From Polyangiaceae bacterium (GTDB taxonomy: Bacteria; Myxococcota_A; Polyangia; Polyangiales; Polyangiaceae): a stretch of DNA of 54,878 nucleotides. The notes under the pieces were generated by a model. The model was not told the origin of the DNA and made no database searches. It saw nothing but the letters and a program-made list of their open reading frames with translations. Both the position numbers and the translations under genes were made by a program. This document shows, piece after piece, positions 34,735 through 43,918 of the stretch (position 1 is the first letter of the stretch; every line of letters begins with the position of its first letter). Location of the stretch: positions 1 through 54,878 of the forward strand of contig JAFGBI010000208.1 of the NCBI GenBank assembly GCA_016933275.1, in the 5' to 3' direction.

Positions 34735-37179
34735 TCAGTTTTTGGACGGGGAGCTCTGGCTCGCCGCTTCCTTTTTGGCCATCTCGTCCTTGAAGGACTG
34801 GGACGGCTCCGGCATGTGCTCGAGGGCCGCCTCGAGCGCTTCCTCGAGGCGGTTGACGAACACGAATTCGAGCTCGTCACGGACCTCGCGCGGCACCTCC
34901 TCCAGGTCCGCCTTGTTCCGCTCGGGAACGATGACGCGCTTGACGCCCGCGCGGTGCGCGGCGAGCGTCTTCTCCTTCACGCCCCCGATGGGGAGCACGC
35001 GACCACGGAGCGAGATCTCCCCCGTCATCGCGACGTCGTGCCGCACCCGCGTGCCGGTCAGGAGCGATACCAGCGCAGTGAACATCGTGATCCCCGCGCT
35101 CGGCCCGTCCTTGGGCATGGCGCCAGCGGGGATGTGGATGTGAACGTCGCTCTTCTCCAGGAAATCCTCCGGGATGCCGAAGCGGGCAGCGTTGGTGCGC
35201 ACGTAGCTCAGCGCCGCATGGGCGCTCTCCTTCATCACGTCACCGAGCTGCCCGGTCAGCTGGAGCTTCCCAGTGCCGAACATCCGCGTGGCCTCGATGA
35301 AGAGGATCTCGCCACCGACGCTGGTCCACGCCAGGCCGGTGGCGACACCGGTCTCCTCGGTCCGCTCGGCGACCTCGCTGGTGTATTTGATCGGGCCGAG
35401 GTATTCTCGAAGGTGCTCCTCGGTCTGCACGGTGCGCGGCTTGGTGTCACCCTCCGCCACCTTGACGGCCACTCCGCGGATCACGCTCGCCGCCGTCCGC
35501 TCAAGGGACCGCACCCCGGCCTCCCGCGTGTAGTGCTCGATGATCTCCTCGACCGCCTCGTCGGTGATGTTGATCTGCGCCTCCGTCAACCCATGCTCCT
35601 CGAGCTGCTTGGGGATGAGGTGCCGGCGCGCGATCGCGAGCTTCTCTCGCCGGGTGTAGCCGGGGAGCTCAAGGATCTCCATGCGGTCCCGCAACGGCGG
35701 GGGGATAGGATCCGTGATGTTGGCGGTGGCGATGAACATCACCCCGGATAGGTCGTAAGGGATCTCGAGGTAGTGGTCCGCGAAGGTGTTGTTCTGCTCC
35801 GGGTCGAGGACCTCGAGCAGCGCGGCGCTGGGATCACCGCGGAAATCGTGACCGATCTTGTCCACCTCATCCATCATGAAAACGGGGTTCACGGTCGCCG
35901 CCTTCTTCATGCCCTGGATGATCTGCCCGGGCAGTGCGCCGACATAGGTCCGCCGGTGACCCCGGATGGCCGCCTCGTCATGCACGCCGCCCAACGAAAT
36001 CCGGACGAATTTCCGCCCCAAGGCCCGGGCGATGCTCTTGCCAAGCGAGGTCTTACCGACCCCCGGCGGACCAACCAGGCAGAGGATCGGCCCCTTCTTG
36101 TCCCGCTTCAGCTTGCGCACCGCGAGATACTCGACGATTCGTTTCTTCACCTTATCGAGACCGTAGTGGTCTTCGTCGAGGACGCGGCGCACCTCGCCGA
36201 TATCCATGTTGTCCTCGGTGGACTGGGTCCATGGAAGGTCGAGGATCCAGTCGAGATAGGTGCGCACCACCGTGTACTCGGCGCTCCCGACCTGCATCGA
36301 GCGGAGGCGCTTCAGCTGCTTCTTGGCGACGCCGTCGGCTTCGCTCGGTAGGCTCGCCTTGGTCAGGCGCTCCTCGAGTCCGTCGAGGTCGCCCTGGTCG
36401 CCCTCGTCTTCCCCCAGTTCCTCCTTGATCGCCTTGAGCTGCTGCCGGAGCACGTACTCACGCTGATTTTTCCCCATTTCCTCCTTGATCTGGGAGTTGA
36501 TGCGCTCGCGCATCTTGAGGATCTCGAGCTGCCGCGTGAGCAGGCGAAGGACCTTGCGAATCCGTTCCTTCACCTCCACGGTCTCGATGAGCTGGGCCTT
36601 CTCTTCGACCGGAGAGTCGAGGTTCGCCGCCACGATGTCCGCAAGCGCACCCGGCGTCTGGATCGAGTCGATCAGAGAGCCGGCCTCGCGGGGCAATTCG
36701 GGCATCAGCTGGATCACCTGCTTGGCCACGTCGCGCAAGCTCATCGCGAGGGCCTCGGCCTCCACGTCCTCGACGACGGGCGCATCCACCCGCGTCACCC
36801 GAGCCCTGAGGTAGGGGGCGTTCTGGATCAACTCGTCGAGCCGGATGCGGGTCAATCCCTGCAGGATCAGCGAGTAGTTGCCGGAGCTGTGCTTCAGAGA
36901 CTTGAGGACCCGCGCCGCGCACCCGACCGGATAGAGATCGTCGAGGCCAGGATCGTCGGTCGATGGATCGCGCTGCGCGAAGATGGCGATCACGCTGGAC
37001 GGCTGGTTCTGAACCTCTTCGACGAGGGCTACCGACTTCTCGCGCCCGACGTCGAACGGCGCGACCGCGCCTGGGAAGAGGACCGCGTTGCGGATCGGCA
37101 ACACCGGGAGCTCACTACCGAACCGGAGATCCTCTTCGACGGACGGGGGCGGAGGGAGGGGCTTCTTCTTCTCGGTCAT
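34735..37179 (-). CDS. lon: ATP-dependent protease Lon
   Basis: An 814-residue LonA with N-terminal substrate-binding domain (about 25-215), AAA+ module (Walker A GPPGVGKTS, Walker B PVFMMDEVDKIG, sensor segments), and C-terminal protease domain. The catalytic dyad is Ser694 in KDGPSAG and Lys737 in GGVKEK, with the usual spacing of 43. It degrades misfolded and regulatory proteins in the cytoplasm. It is divergent from fmt. Myxobacteria often have two Lon paralogues (housekeeping and developmental); which this is cannot be told here. Confidence 0.97.
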   Translation of the reverse strand: MTEKKKPLPPPPSVEEDLRFGSELPVLPIRNAVLFPGAVAPFDVGREKSVALVEEVQNQPSSVIAIFAQRDPSTDDPGLDDLYPVGCAARVLKSLKHSSGNYSLILQGLTRIRLDELIQNAPYLRARVTRVDAPVVEDVEAEALAMSLRDVAKQVIQLMPELPREAGSLIDSIQTPGALADIVAANLDSPVEEKAQLIETVEVKERIRKVLRLLTRQLEILKMRERINSQIKEEMGKNQREYVLRQQLKAIKEELGEDEGDQGDLDGLEERLTKASLPSEADGVAKKQLKRLRSMQVGSAEYTVVRTYLDWILDLPWTQSTEDNMDIGEVRRVLDEDHYGLDKVKKRIVEYLAVRKLKRDKKGPILCLVGPPGVGKTSLGKSIARALGRKFVRISLGGVHDEAAIRGHRRTYVGALPGQIIQGMKKAATVNPVFMMDEVDKIGHDFRGDPSAALLEVLDPEQNNTFADHYLEIPYDLSGVMFIATANITDPIPPPLRDRMEILELPGYTRREKLAIARRHLIPKQLEEHGLTEAQINITDEAVEEIIEHYTREAGVRSLERTAASVIRGVAVKVAEGDTKPRTVQTEEHLREYLGPIKYTSEVAERTEETGVATGLAWTSVGGEILFIEATRMFGTGKLQLTGQLGDVMKESAHAALSYVRTNAARFGIPEDFLEKSDVHIHIPAGAMPKDGPSAGITMFTALVSLLTGTRVRHDVAMTGEISLRGRVLPIGGVKEKTLAAHRAGVKRVIVPERNKADLEEVPREVRDELEFVFVNRLEEALEAALEHMPEPSQSFKDEMAKKEAASQSSPSKN

Positions 37180-37326
37180 GGTTCATCCCTCGGTCGAGCA
37201 CGACATGGGCAAAAGGAGGAGATCGTTCAGGAGAGGAGGCGTCCCGGAGGGAGGGCGCAAGCTAACCACCACGGCCTCGGGCGCCAGGGCTGGCATACCA
37301 CTCGGTGAGCGATTTATACACGTGGC

Positions 37327-38253
37327 GTGAAGACGGTCTTCTTTGGGACACCTGTGATCGCAGTGCCGGCGCTGCGCGCGCTGGCGGCTACCACCTCCGT
37401 CACCGCGGTGGTGTGTCAGCCGGACCGGCCTTCGGGCCGTGGGCTCCACCTCTCACCGCCGGCAGTCAAGGACGCGGCGACCGAGCTCGGCCTGCCCGTG
37501 TACCAACCCACGAAGGTGAGAACTGGTGAGCTCGAGGCGTACCTCCGCGACCTCGCGCCGGACATCGCGGTCGTGATGGCCTACGGCCGGATCCTCCCGG
37601 AGGGAGTCCTTCTCGCGCCGCGACTCGGCTGTGTCAATCTGCACGCGTCCATCCTGCCGCGATACCGCGGCGCCGCGCCCATCCAATGGGCGGTGATCCG
37701 AGGCGAGTCCGTGACCGGGATCTCCCTCATGCAGATGGACTCCGGGATGGATACGGGGCCGGTGTTCGCGACGCACGAACTCGCCATCGACCCCGACGAA
37801 TCCGCCGGCGACCTCGCATATCGCCTCGCGGAGCTCGCCGCCGCCGTCGTGCGGGACGACCTCGGCGCGGTCGTCGACGGCTCCCTCACGGCGGTCCCGC
37901 AGGACGCGGCACTGGCAACCTATGCCCCTCCCATAGAGCGAGCCGATGCCACCATCGACTGGACGCGTTCCCCGACCGAGTTGAAAAATTTCGTCCGCGG
38001 GATGTCGCCGACGCCAGGCGCCCACACCTCGCACCGTGGTCGGACGCTCAAGATCCATGCCCTCGCCTTGGCATCGGAGAGGTCGACGGGGCTACCCGGA
38101 ACCATCGCGGTCGAGGGACGACGCGTCTTCGTACACGCGGGGACCGGGGCAGTGGAGATCCTCTCTGCACAATGTGAGGGCCGGCGTCCACAAGGGCCCA
38201 CGGATCTGCTCTGCGGTCGCGCGCTCGTCGCTGGTGAACGTCTGGGGGGGTGA
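37327..38253 (+). CDS. fmt: Methionyl-tRNA formyltransferase
   Basis: A 308-residue enzyme that formylates initiator Met-tRNA. The formyltransferase domain has the core VNLHASILPRYRGAAPIQWA with the catalytic Asn/His, plus MDTGPVF. The C-terminal OB-fold domain runs from about 205. The start is GTG. Peptide deformylase (def), a common neighbour, is absent on this side. Repeat elements follow the gene. Confidence 0.95.
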   Translation: MKTVFFGTPVIAVPALRALAATTSVTAVVCQPDRPSGRGLHLSPPAVKDAATELGLPVYQPTKVRTGELEAYLRDLAPDIAVVMAYGRILPEGVLLAPRLGCVNLHASILPRYRGAAPIQWAVIRGESVTGISLMQMDSGMDTGPVFATHELAIDPDESAGDLAYRLAELAAAVVRDDLGAVVDGSLTAVPQDAALATYAPPIERADATIDWTRSPTELKNFVRGMSPTPGAHTSHRGRTLKIHALALASERSTGLPGTIAVEGRRVFVHAGTGAVEILSAQCEGRRPQGPTDLLCGRALVAGERLGG

Positions 38254-38301
38254 TCGCCGCCTCATGCCGCCGGATCAGGTAGACCCTCGTGCACCGTCCG
38301 G

Positions 38302-38345
38302 CCAGAGCAGCAATCGGGTTGATTGCTGCGTCAGATCGCCAACCT
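38302..38345 (+). repeat. Dispersed CTAG element, left module only
   Basis: Starts CCAGAGCAGCAATCGGGTTG and keeps a 9-bp hairpin (GCAGCAATC / GATTGCTGC), then CGTCAGATCGCCAACC. The remainder of the element is missing, so this is a truncated copy or a free-standing module A. Confidence 0.75.
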
Positions 38346-38376
38346 TTTTCCGGCGGAGCCGGAGCCCTTCACGGGC

Positions 38377-38449
38377 CGTCAGCGGTCAGCCATCAGCTGT
38401 CCGGAGGGACGCGGGGGCCCCGATAGCTGACAGCCGTTCGCTGATGACC
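38377..38449. repeat. Imperfect palindrome with GTCAGC-type arms
   Basis: The left arm (38377-38402, CCGTCAGCGGTCAGCCATCA...) pairs imperfectly with the right arm (38421-38449, ...GACAGCCGTTCGCTGATGAC). The loop is G/C-rich. It belongs to neither of the other repeat families. Confidence 0.5.
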
Positions 38450-38504
38450 ACGAGAACGCTCACGAATTACCCGCCCCGGTCCAGATCGCCCCGCCCGGAG
38501 AGCA

Positions 38505-38556
38505 GGGACCCGCGTCCTCGGGGGCCCACACAGCGGTTGCCGTGTGGGTGAGGGCG
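38505..38556 (-). repeat. Second repeat family, copy 1
   Basis: Its reverse complement (CCCTCACCCACACGGCAACC ... GAGGACGCGGGTCCCT) matches 41464-41516 at most positions. The two copies lie inverted on either side of the Hsp70 gene. Each contains a small CCACAC/GTGTGG hairpin. Confidence 0.75.
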
Positions 38557-38637
38557 TCGGGTACCGAACGCGTGGCGGAGCTCCGTGGCCTAGCGGCCGC
38601 ACAATCCCCGGCCTTGCGCCGCGAAATCATTGACCGC

Positions 38638-38705
38638 TTCGTCGGTGGCGCCTACGGCTGGAGGTGGCCCTTTCGTCGGTGGCGCCTACGGCTGGAGGTG
38701 GCCCT
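38638..38705 (+). repeat. Perfect 34-bp tandem duplication
   Basis: Two identical head-to-tail copies of a unit beginning TTCGTCGGTGGCGCCTACGG and ending GAGGTGGCCCT, about 110 bases upstream of the Hsp70 start. Perfect identity points to a recent duplication. Confidence 0.9.
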
Positions 38706-38818
38706 TCAGGCGGACGGTCGAACGCTGGTACGATCGCGCCCTCCTTGAGCTCGAAGCAAACCCCGTTGACCGAACCCCAGTCCGACCCCACGACGGCCCC
38801 GCCGAGGAGGCATAGCGC

Positions 38819-41305
38819 TTGACCCCAACCGTCGTCGGCATCGATCTCGGCACCACCAACACGGTGGTCGCCGCGGTTCGCGAGGGGCAAGCCGTAGCGC
38901 TGACGGACGCGGACGGCCATCGCCTCCTCCCGAGCGTGGTGTCGTTCCACCCGAACGGCACCGTGGTCGTGGGCTGGGACGCGAAGGCCCGGCGCCGGAT
39001 GGATGCGAAGAACACGGTCCATTCGGTCAAGCGACTGATCGGACGCAGTTGGAGCTCGCCGGAGGTCGCGGCCGCCCGGGGGCGGTTCGCCTTCGAAATG
39101 CGCGAGGGGCCAGGGAACGCGGCGCTCGTCGCAGCGCGCAGCGAAACCTACACCCTCCCGGAGATCAGCGCCTTTGTGCTGCGCAAGGCCAAGCAGGTCG
39201 GCGAGCGTGCCCTCGGCGCCACGGTCGACCGGGCAGTCATCACCGTCCCTGCCAACTTCAACGACCTCCAGCGCGCCGCCACCAAGGTCGCCGGTAGGGT
39301 CGCCGGGATCGAGGTCCACCGTATCCTCAACGAACCGACGGCAGCCGCGCTCGCCTACGGGTTCGGTCGCGGCCACACCGAGCGGATCGCGGTCTACGAT
39401 TTCGGGGGCGGGACTCTCGATATCACGCTGCTCGACCTCGCTGGCAACGTGTTCGAGGTCCTGGCAACGGCGGGCAACACCTTCCTGGGCGGAGACGACA
39501 TCGACGTCGCCATCGCAGAGCGAATGGTCGAAGTCTCGCTCAAGGTTCACCGCTACGATCCGCGGAGCAGCCGCGAGTCGTTCGAGCAACTCCGGGCGGC
39601 CGCCGAGGTGTTGAAGACGATGCTCTCGGCGGAGATGACGGCGACCATCGACATCCCCGATTTCATTCCCGCGGCGGGGGGACGGCTACTCACCTTCTCG
39701 TTCGGGATGACCCGGGCCGATCTGGAGGCGCTGATCAGTCCCATCGTGGACAAGACCTTCGCGGTCTGTTGCGAGGCGCTCGAGATCGCGAAGCTTGGTC
39801 CGCATCAGTTCGACCAGATCTTGCTCGTGGGGGGCTCGACTCGGATCCCGATGGTGCGCCAGCGAGTCCGGCAGTTCTTCCAGCGGGAGCCGCTCGGCAA
39901 CTTGAACCCAGACGAGGTGGTGGCCATCGGCGCCGCCATCCAGGCCAACGCGCTGGCTGCTGGACAGCGCCGTCATTCGCTGGTGCCGGAGCCACCGGAG
40001 CGACTCCACCGTGAGTCGGCGCCATCCCTTCCGCCCCTTCAACCAGCCATCCGGGGGTCGTTTCGGACGGCCCCTGGACTCGGTACGTCCACACTCCCAC
40101 CCGTCCCCTCCCCCCCACGACGCGGGACCACTGGACACCCCGAAAGGCCAAGGATCCCGACCGGACCTGGTCTCGGACCCGCCGCGCCCAGCCTCCTCGA
40201 GGGGTCCGCTCCGGGGAAGGCCGGTCAGGCGAGGACGGTCCTGCTCACCCCCGAACCGCCGGGGGTGCGAATGCCTGGCGCCCCAGCGACCACCGGCAGC
40301 CCCCGCGAAATGGCACGTGGCTCGCCCGGCATCGAGCGGTTGCCGCCATCCCACAGTCCCCTGCTGCCCCTGGTGACCTCGGCGGGGCTGGTGCCCACGG
40401 CGCCCGCGGATCTCCCGCACATCCCCCGTGGTTTCGACCAGCTCCCGCTCCATCCACCGGTGGAGGAAGCCACCGAGCTCGACGAAGAGGATCTGGTCGA
40501 TCTCGAGGCAACGCGCCCATCCGCGTCGGCCACGAGACGGACGAGCGTGCGACCCGAGGAACCGCTCGGTTTTCTTCCGGACCTCCCAGAATCCGACCCA
40601 TACGACACGGAGCTTGAGGCGCCCGACCTGGAGGAGGAAGAGGAAGAACCGGCCCCGCCGACGGATCCCGTGCCAGGAGTGGCTCCTCCGCCCGGACCGC
40701 TCGAAGCCCCCGTCTCCGTGGGGACCCGAGCCCGCTCCGCGGGGCCCATCTCGGTTTCTCCCCCGTCGCGGGGCGGCCTCACGGCGGTGATGCCCATCGC
40801 TGGCATGGCGGGCGCATCGATCTCGATGCACGAGGGTCCCGTTTCGGTGCACTCCGCCCGCGGCACCGACCTCCGTCCCGTCTCCAACACGCCGTTGCTC
40901 GTCGACGTGACCCCGCTGAGCCTGTCGGTCGAGACGGTGGGCGGGTTCTGCGACTCGGTGATCACCCGCAACACGCCGGTTCCCTGCGAGCGCACAAGGG
41001 TGTTCGCCACGGCTGCCGACCAACAGGTCGCGGTCCGCGTTCGGGTCAGCCAGGGGGAATCGAGCCGATTCGCCGACAACACGCTCCTCGGAGAGCTGGA
41101 GCTCACTGGCCTCCGACCGGCGCCGCGCGGCAAAGTCCGTATCGAGGTAACCTTCGTGCTCGATACGGACGGGATCCTCAATGTCCACGCCAAGGATGTC
41201 CAGACCGGGCGCGCGACCTCGGCGCGCCTCCGCCTCGTCGGTCTCCCCGCGATGGAAGAGCTGGAGGAGCTTGCCGCACGCCACGCCGCTCATCCCACCC
41301 TCTAG
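38819..41305 (+). CDS. Hsp70 (DnaK-like) chaperone with long disordered linker and no lid
   Basis: 828 residues. The nucleotide-binding domain (1-380) is intact: phosphate-1 [12 protein letters not shown], connect-1 [10 protein letters not shown], phosphate-2 [12 protein letters not shown], adenosine motif [13 protein letters not shown]. Instead of the short hydrophobic linker there are about 300 residues of Pro/Ser/Thr/Glu-rich sequence. A substrate-binding beta domain follows at about 689-815 ([27 protein letters not shown]). The helical lid is missing. It is not the housekeeping DnaK. A J-domain gene follows, so they probably act together. The start is TTG with GAGGAGG upstream. The TAG stop is supplied by a repeat element. 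Confidence 0.92.
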   Translation: MTPTVVGIDLGTTNTVVAAVREGQAVALTDADGHRLLPSVVSFHPNGTVVVGWDAKARRRMDAKNTVHSVKRLIGRSWSSPEVAAARGRFAFEMREGPGNAALVAARSETYTLPEISAFVLRKAKQVGERALGATVDRAVITVPANFNDLQRAATKVAGRVAGIEVHRILNEPTAAALAYGFGRGHTERIAVYDFGGGTLDITLLDLAGNVFEVLATAGNTFLGGDDIDVAIAERMVEVSLKVHRYDPRSSRESFEQLRAAAEVLKTMLSAEMTATIDIPDFIPAAGGRLLTFSFGMTRADLEALISPIVDKTFAVCCEALEIAKLGPHQFDQILLVGGSTRIPMVRQRVRQFFQREPLGNLNPDEVVAIGAAIQANALAAGQRRHSLVPEPPERLHRESAPSLPPLQPAIRGSFRTAPGLGTSTLPPVPSPPRRGTTGHPERPRIPTGPGLGPAAPSLLEGSAPGKAGQARTVLLTPEPPGVRMPGAPATTGSPREMARGSPGIERLPPSHSPLLPLVTSAGLVPTAPADLPHIPRGFDQLPLHPPVEEATELDEEDLVDLEATRPSASATRRTSVRPEEPLGFLPDLPESDPYDTELEAPDLEEEEEEPAPPTDPVPGVAPPPGPLEAPVSVGTRARSAGPISVSPPSRGGLTAVMPIAGMAGASISMHEGPVSVHSARGTDLRPVSNTPLLVDVTPLSLSVETVGGFCDSVITRNTPVPCERTRVFATAADQQVAVRVRVSQGESSRFADNTLLGELELTGLRPAPRGKVRIEVTFVLDTDGILNVHAKDVQTGRATSARLRLVGLPAMEELEELAARHAAHPTL

Positions 41306-41560
41306 AGCACCGATCAGGTTGCCAACAGCACCGGCGCCGCTGGAAACGTTCCCCCGGGGTTGGCAACCCTGGCACCAGTGGTTGCCAGGCCAGCGGTTGC
41401 CAGAGGCGAGGGTGCGTTTCCAGCGGCGCCGCTGGCGAGATCTGCTACGCGTATATTTCCCCACGCCCTCACCCACAGAGCAACCGCTGTGTGGACCCCG
41501 GAGGACGCGGGTCCCTAGGTCGTTGTCTTGTCGCAGCAATCAGGCTGATGCCTGCTCCAA
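41302..41560 (-). repeat. Dispersed two-hairpin CTAG element, expanded copy (259 bp)
   Basis: Reverse orientation. The large hairpin is perfect over about 16 bp (CGGCGCCGCTGGAAACG / CGTTTCCAGCGGCGCCG), but its loop is enlarged with GGTTGCCAGGCC-like repeats. The GAACCGG/CTAG segment is replaced by a 70-base insert that includes the second repeat family. Module A (one mismatch) ends it at CCAA. The first CTAG overlaps the Hsp70 stop codon. Confidence 0.8.
41464..41516 (+). repeat. Second repeat family, copy 2, nested in the CTAG element
   Basis: CGCCCTCACCCACAGAGCAA followed by CCGCTGTGTGG and GAGGACGCGGGTCCCT. It is the inverted partner of 38505-38556. It lies inside the larger element, so it must have arrived after that element. 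Confidence 0.75.
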
Positions 41561-41584
41561 GGATGCGACCCCGGGAGGATCCCC

Positions 41585-42124
41585 GTGACCCTCGGCGACC
41601 CGAACCTGGTACGACTCTTCTCGTGGCGCGCTCTGCTCGACGACGCGGACTACTACGATCTCCTCGGGGTCTCGAGCTCCGCCGACCCACCCACGATCAA
41701 GGCAGCGTTTCACGAGTTCGCCCTCGCGTTCCACCCCGATGGACATCTGGATCACGGGCCGGAGGCCCTGGCAGCGGCGCAGGAGGTCTTCCAACGAGGG
41801 GCGGAGGCCTACCGGGTGTTGTCCAGCGAGGATCTCCGAAGCCGGTATAATCTCCTGCTCGCCAAGGGTCAGCGAAGGCTCGACACGCCGAGCGCAGCCC
41901 CGCCGACCTCGACCCAGGCGGCGGTCAAGTCGCTCGATGATCTCTGCCGCAGCGCAGCGGCGAAGCTCTGTGCCCAGCGGGCGGACGAGCTCATCTCCCA
42001 CGGAAACCTCCGCGACGCCCGCAAAGAGCTCAAGATGGCCCTCTACCACGACGGCAGCGACAACCGTGAGCTCGAGGAACGCCTGGAGGCCCTGGACATC
42101 GCGCTCTATGCCATGGGCGACTGA
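41585..42124 (+). CDS. J-domain protein (DnaJ-like) with helical C-terminus
   Basis: 179 residues. A J-domain at about 22-88 (DYYDLLGVSSSADPPTIKAA) has the essential HPD at 50-52, which stimulates Hsp70 ATPase. The C-terminal 90 residues are helical and TPR-like (CAQRADELISHGNLRDARKE). No Gly/Phe region or zinc finger is present, so it is a class III co-chaperone. The start is GTG with GGGAGGA upstream. It follows the Hsp70 gene on the same strand, separated only by a repeat element, making that Hsp70 the likely partner. Confidence 0.88.
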   Translation: MTLGDPNLVRLFSWRALLDDADYYDLLGVSSSADPPTIKAAFHEFALAFHPDGHLDHGPEALAAAQEVFQRGAEAYRVLSSEDLRSRYNLLLAKGQRRLDTPSAAPPTSTQAAVKSLDDLCRSAAAKLCAQRADELISHGNLRDARKELKMALYHDGSDNRELEERLEALDIALYAMGD

Positions 42125-42609
42125 GGGTGCCCCGAGCCTGGCGCCCGCCGCGGTCCCGCGGCTCGAACCTTCCGTGCCGCGCCGCCCACCTGCTACCACC
42201 TCCACACCGGGTCCACGCCTCCTTTGGCATCCAAACCCGACCCCCCACCCCGGCGCGCCCCTTGCGCGGCGGGGAACAGCGCCGGGCGGCGGACCTGCCA
42301 CCCTGACGAGCTGTCCCCCCGGGGAGGAGCTCCCCGCCGCGTCCAACATCGAGGACGGGAGGGTCAAGCAGTTGTTGCGGAGGGCCTCGGTCACGACTAC
42401 GAACAACTGGCCCCCTCACCGCTCGCGCGCAGCCCCGCGCTACCGCGGGTAGGTCTGGCTTTGGCTCGCAGGAGTGATACAACTCGCTCGCCGGTTCGTT
42501 CCCCCCCCCACGCCCGAGATCGAACTGTTGGCTCGTGCGTATCACTCAGAACACCTCGTGTTTTTCCCCCACGGCGGAGCAGCGTGGGGTCGACCCCGGA
42601 AGGTAAAAC
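42125..42609. other. Intergenic region upstream of zinc-ribbon/GYF gene
   Basis: About 485 bases without a convincing gene. A +1 frame relative to the J-protein gene stays open for about 110 Pro-rich codons but shows no domain. A perfect 12-base palindrome GGGGTCGACCCC (42586-42597) lies just before the ribosome site of the next gene and could affect its translation or be an operator. Confidence 0.45.
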
Positions 42610-43872
42610 GTGAAGATCTCCTGCCCTGCGTGCAGCGCCAAATACTCGATCGGCGATGACAAGGTGCGTGATCGCCTCGCCAAGATCCGATGCCGCAAGT
42701 GTGGTGCGACCATCGTGATCGACGGGAAGGTCAACCCACCGCACATACACACCGCGGATGGCGATGGCGGCGCCGGCGTGGAGGAGGGCACCAGCGCCGA
42801 GTCCTACTCCGTCGACCTGGGCGGGGGCGAGCCGCGTACCATGACCGTGGCCGAGATCATCACCGCCTACAACACGGGCGAGGTCACGGCCCAGACGTTC
42901 GTCTGGGCCGAGGGCTTCGCCGACTGGAAGGCCATCAGCGACGTTCCGGAGCTGGTGGGCGCGCTGCACGGCGCCACGCCTGCGGCTGCCGCCGCACCGC
43001 CCTGGGCAGGCAGCAAGTCCACCGCGCCCGCTCGCGCTGCCGCCCGCGCCGGGGGGGGCGATCTGTTCGGCGGCTATGCCCAAGCGGGGAGCGAAGAGGA
43101 CGTCACCACGAGCGCACCCGACCCAGCGCCCGCGACCACAGCCGGAGTCGGTGCCCGCAACGAATCATCGGTGCTGTTCTCGCTGAGCGCGCTGACGGCC
43201 TCCTCTCCCTCGCACCCAGCACCAGCGGCGACGCGCAGCGCCACGACGGCGACGGCGCATGATTCGGGCCTCATCGACCTTCGTGCAATGGCCGACCAGG
43301 CCCCGCCTCCTGGAGCCGGGGCGGCCTCGCCGCTCGGCGGGTCACCCCTGGGCGGTCCGCTGATGACGTCGTCCTTGATGAACTCGCCACTCGGGATGGC
43401 AGCTCCGCTCGGTGGGAGCTCCGCGCAAGCAGCGGCGATCGCGATCCCCGATCTCCCCCAGAGGCGCTCGAACGTGGGGATGATCATCGGCGTCATCGGG
43501 GTGCTGGTCGGCATCGTCGCCATCGTCGTGGTGGTGTCGCAATCGACCAAGGAACCCCCGCCGGTCGTCCCCACCCAGCCGAGCGTGGTCTACATCGAGA
43601 AGACGGTCACTGCGCCGCGAGACGACGATGACGATGCCAAGGCCCCAGCGACGGGCGACGCCAAGGAGGAGGAGGCCGACGCTGGCCCTCCGAAGCCCAC
43701 CGCCAGGGGAACCTGGCGGCCGCGACCGCGGTCCACCTCAGGCGGCACCGGGACCACCAGCAAGGACCCGACGCCAGCGGCCGCCACCACCACCGCCAAG
43801 AAGGCCTCCTCCGGAGGCTGCGGCTGTCCTCCGGGCGATCTGCAATGCGCCATGCGTTGCGCGGCGAAGTGA
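42610..43872 (+). CDS. Zinc-ribbon/GYF-domain membrane protein with cysteine-rich end
   Basis: 420 residues. An MJ0042-type zinc ribbon at 1-38 (C5-x2-C8, C28-x2-C31) is followed by a GYF_2-like domain at about 66-120 (TFVWAEGFADWKAI), an Ala/Ser/Pro-rich linker, one transmembrane helix near 296-318 (VGMIIGVIGVLVGIVAIVVVV), an acidic/Thr-rich outer part, and a terminal cysteine cluster (GGCGCPPGDLQCAMRCAAK). This zinc-ribbon-GYF-TM plan is frequent in myxobacteria. GYF domains bind proline-rich partners, of which this window encodes several. The start is GTG. Confidence 0.85.
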   Translation: MKISCPACSAKYSIGDDKVRDRLAKIRCRKCGATIVIDGKVNPPHIHTADGDGGAGVEEGTSAESYSVDLGGGEPRTMTVAEIITAYNTGEVTAQTFVWAEGFADWKAISDVPELVGALHGATPAAAAAPPWAGSKSTAPARAAARAGGGDLFGGYAQAGSEEDVTTSAPDPAPATTAGVGARNESSVLFSLSALTASSPSHPAPAATRSATTATAHDSGLIDLRAMADQAPPPGAGAASPLGGSPLGGPLMTSSLMNSPLGMAAPLGGSSAQAAAIAIPDLPQRRSNVGMIIGVIGVLVGIVAIVVVVSQSTKEPPPVVPTQPSVVYIEKTVTAPRDDDDDAKAPATGDAKEEEADAGPPKPTARGTWRPRPRSTSGGTGTTSKDPTPAAATTTAKKASSGGCGCPPGDLQCAMRCAAK

Positions 43873-43918
43873 CTCGACCCGAAATCCCAAGCCGTGCCTC
43901 GCGTCGCGGGATCCCGCT

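Larger units (their letters stand above)
38254..38818. other. Intergenic region rich in repeats upstream of the Hsp70 gene
   Basis: About 565 bases with no convincing gene. It contains a left-module copy of the dispersed element, an imperfect palindrome, one copy of the second repeat family and a perfect 34-bp tandem duplication (each listed separately). GAGGAGG near 38800 serves the TTG start of the next gene. Confidence 0.6.

Noticed and set aside
38343..38375. T-run with GC hairpin as a terminator after fmt
   Set aside because: The T-run precedes the hairpin on the plus strand, and on the minus strand the tract is A-rich, so neither orientation fits a Rho-independent terminator.
42125..42452. 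Possible frameshifted C-terminal extension of the J-protein
   Set aside because: The +1 frame is Pro-rich with no domain, and the J-protein already ends at a sensible length after its helical region.
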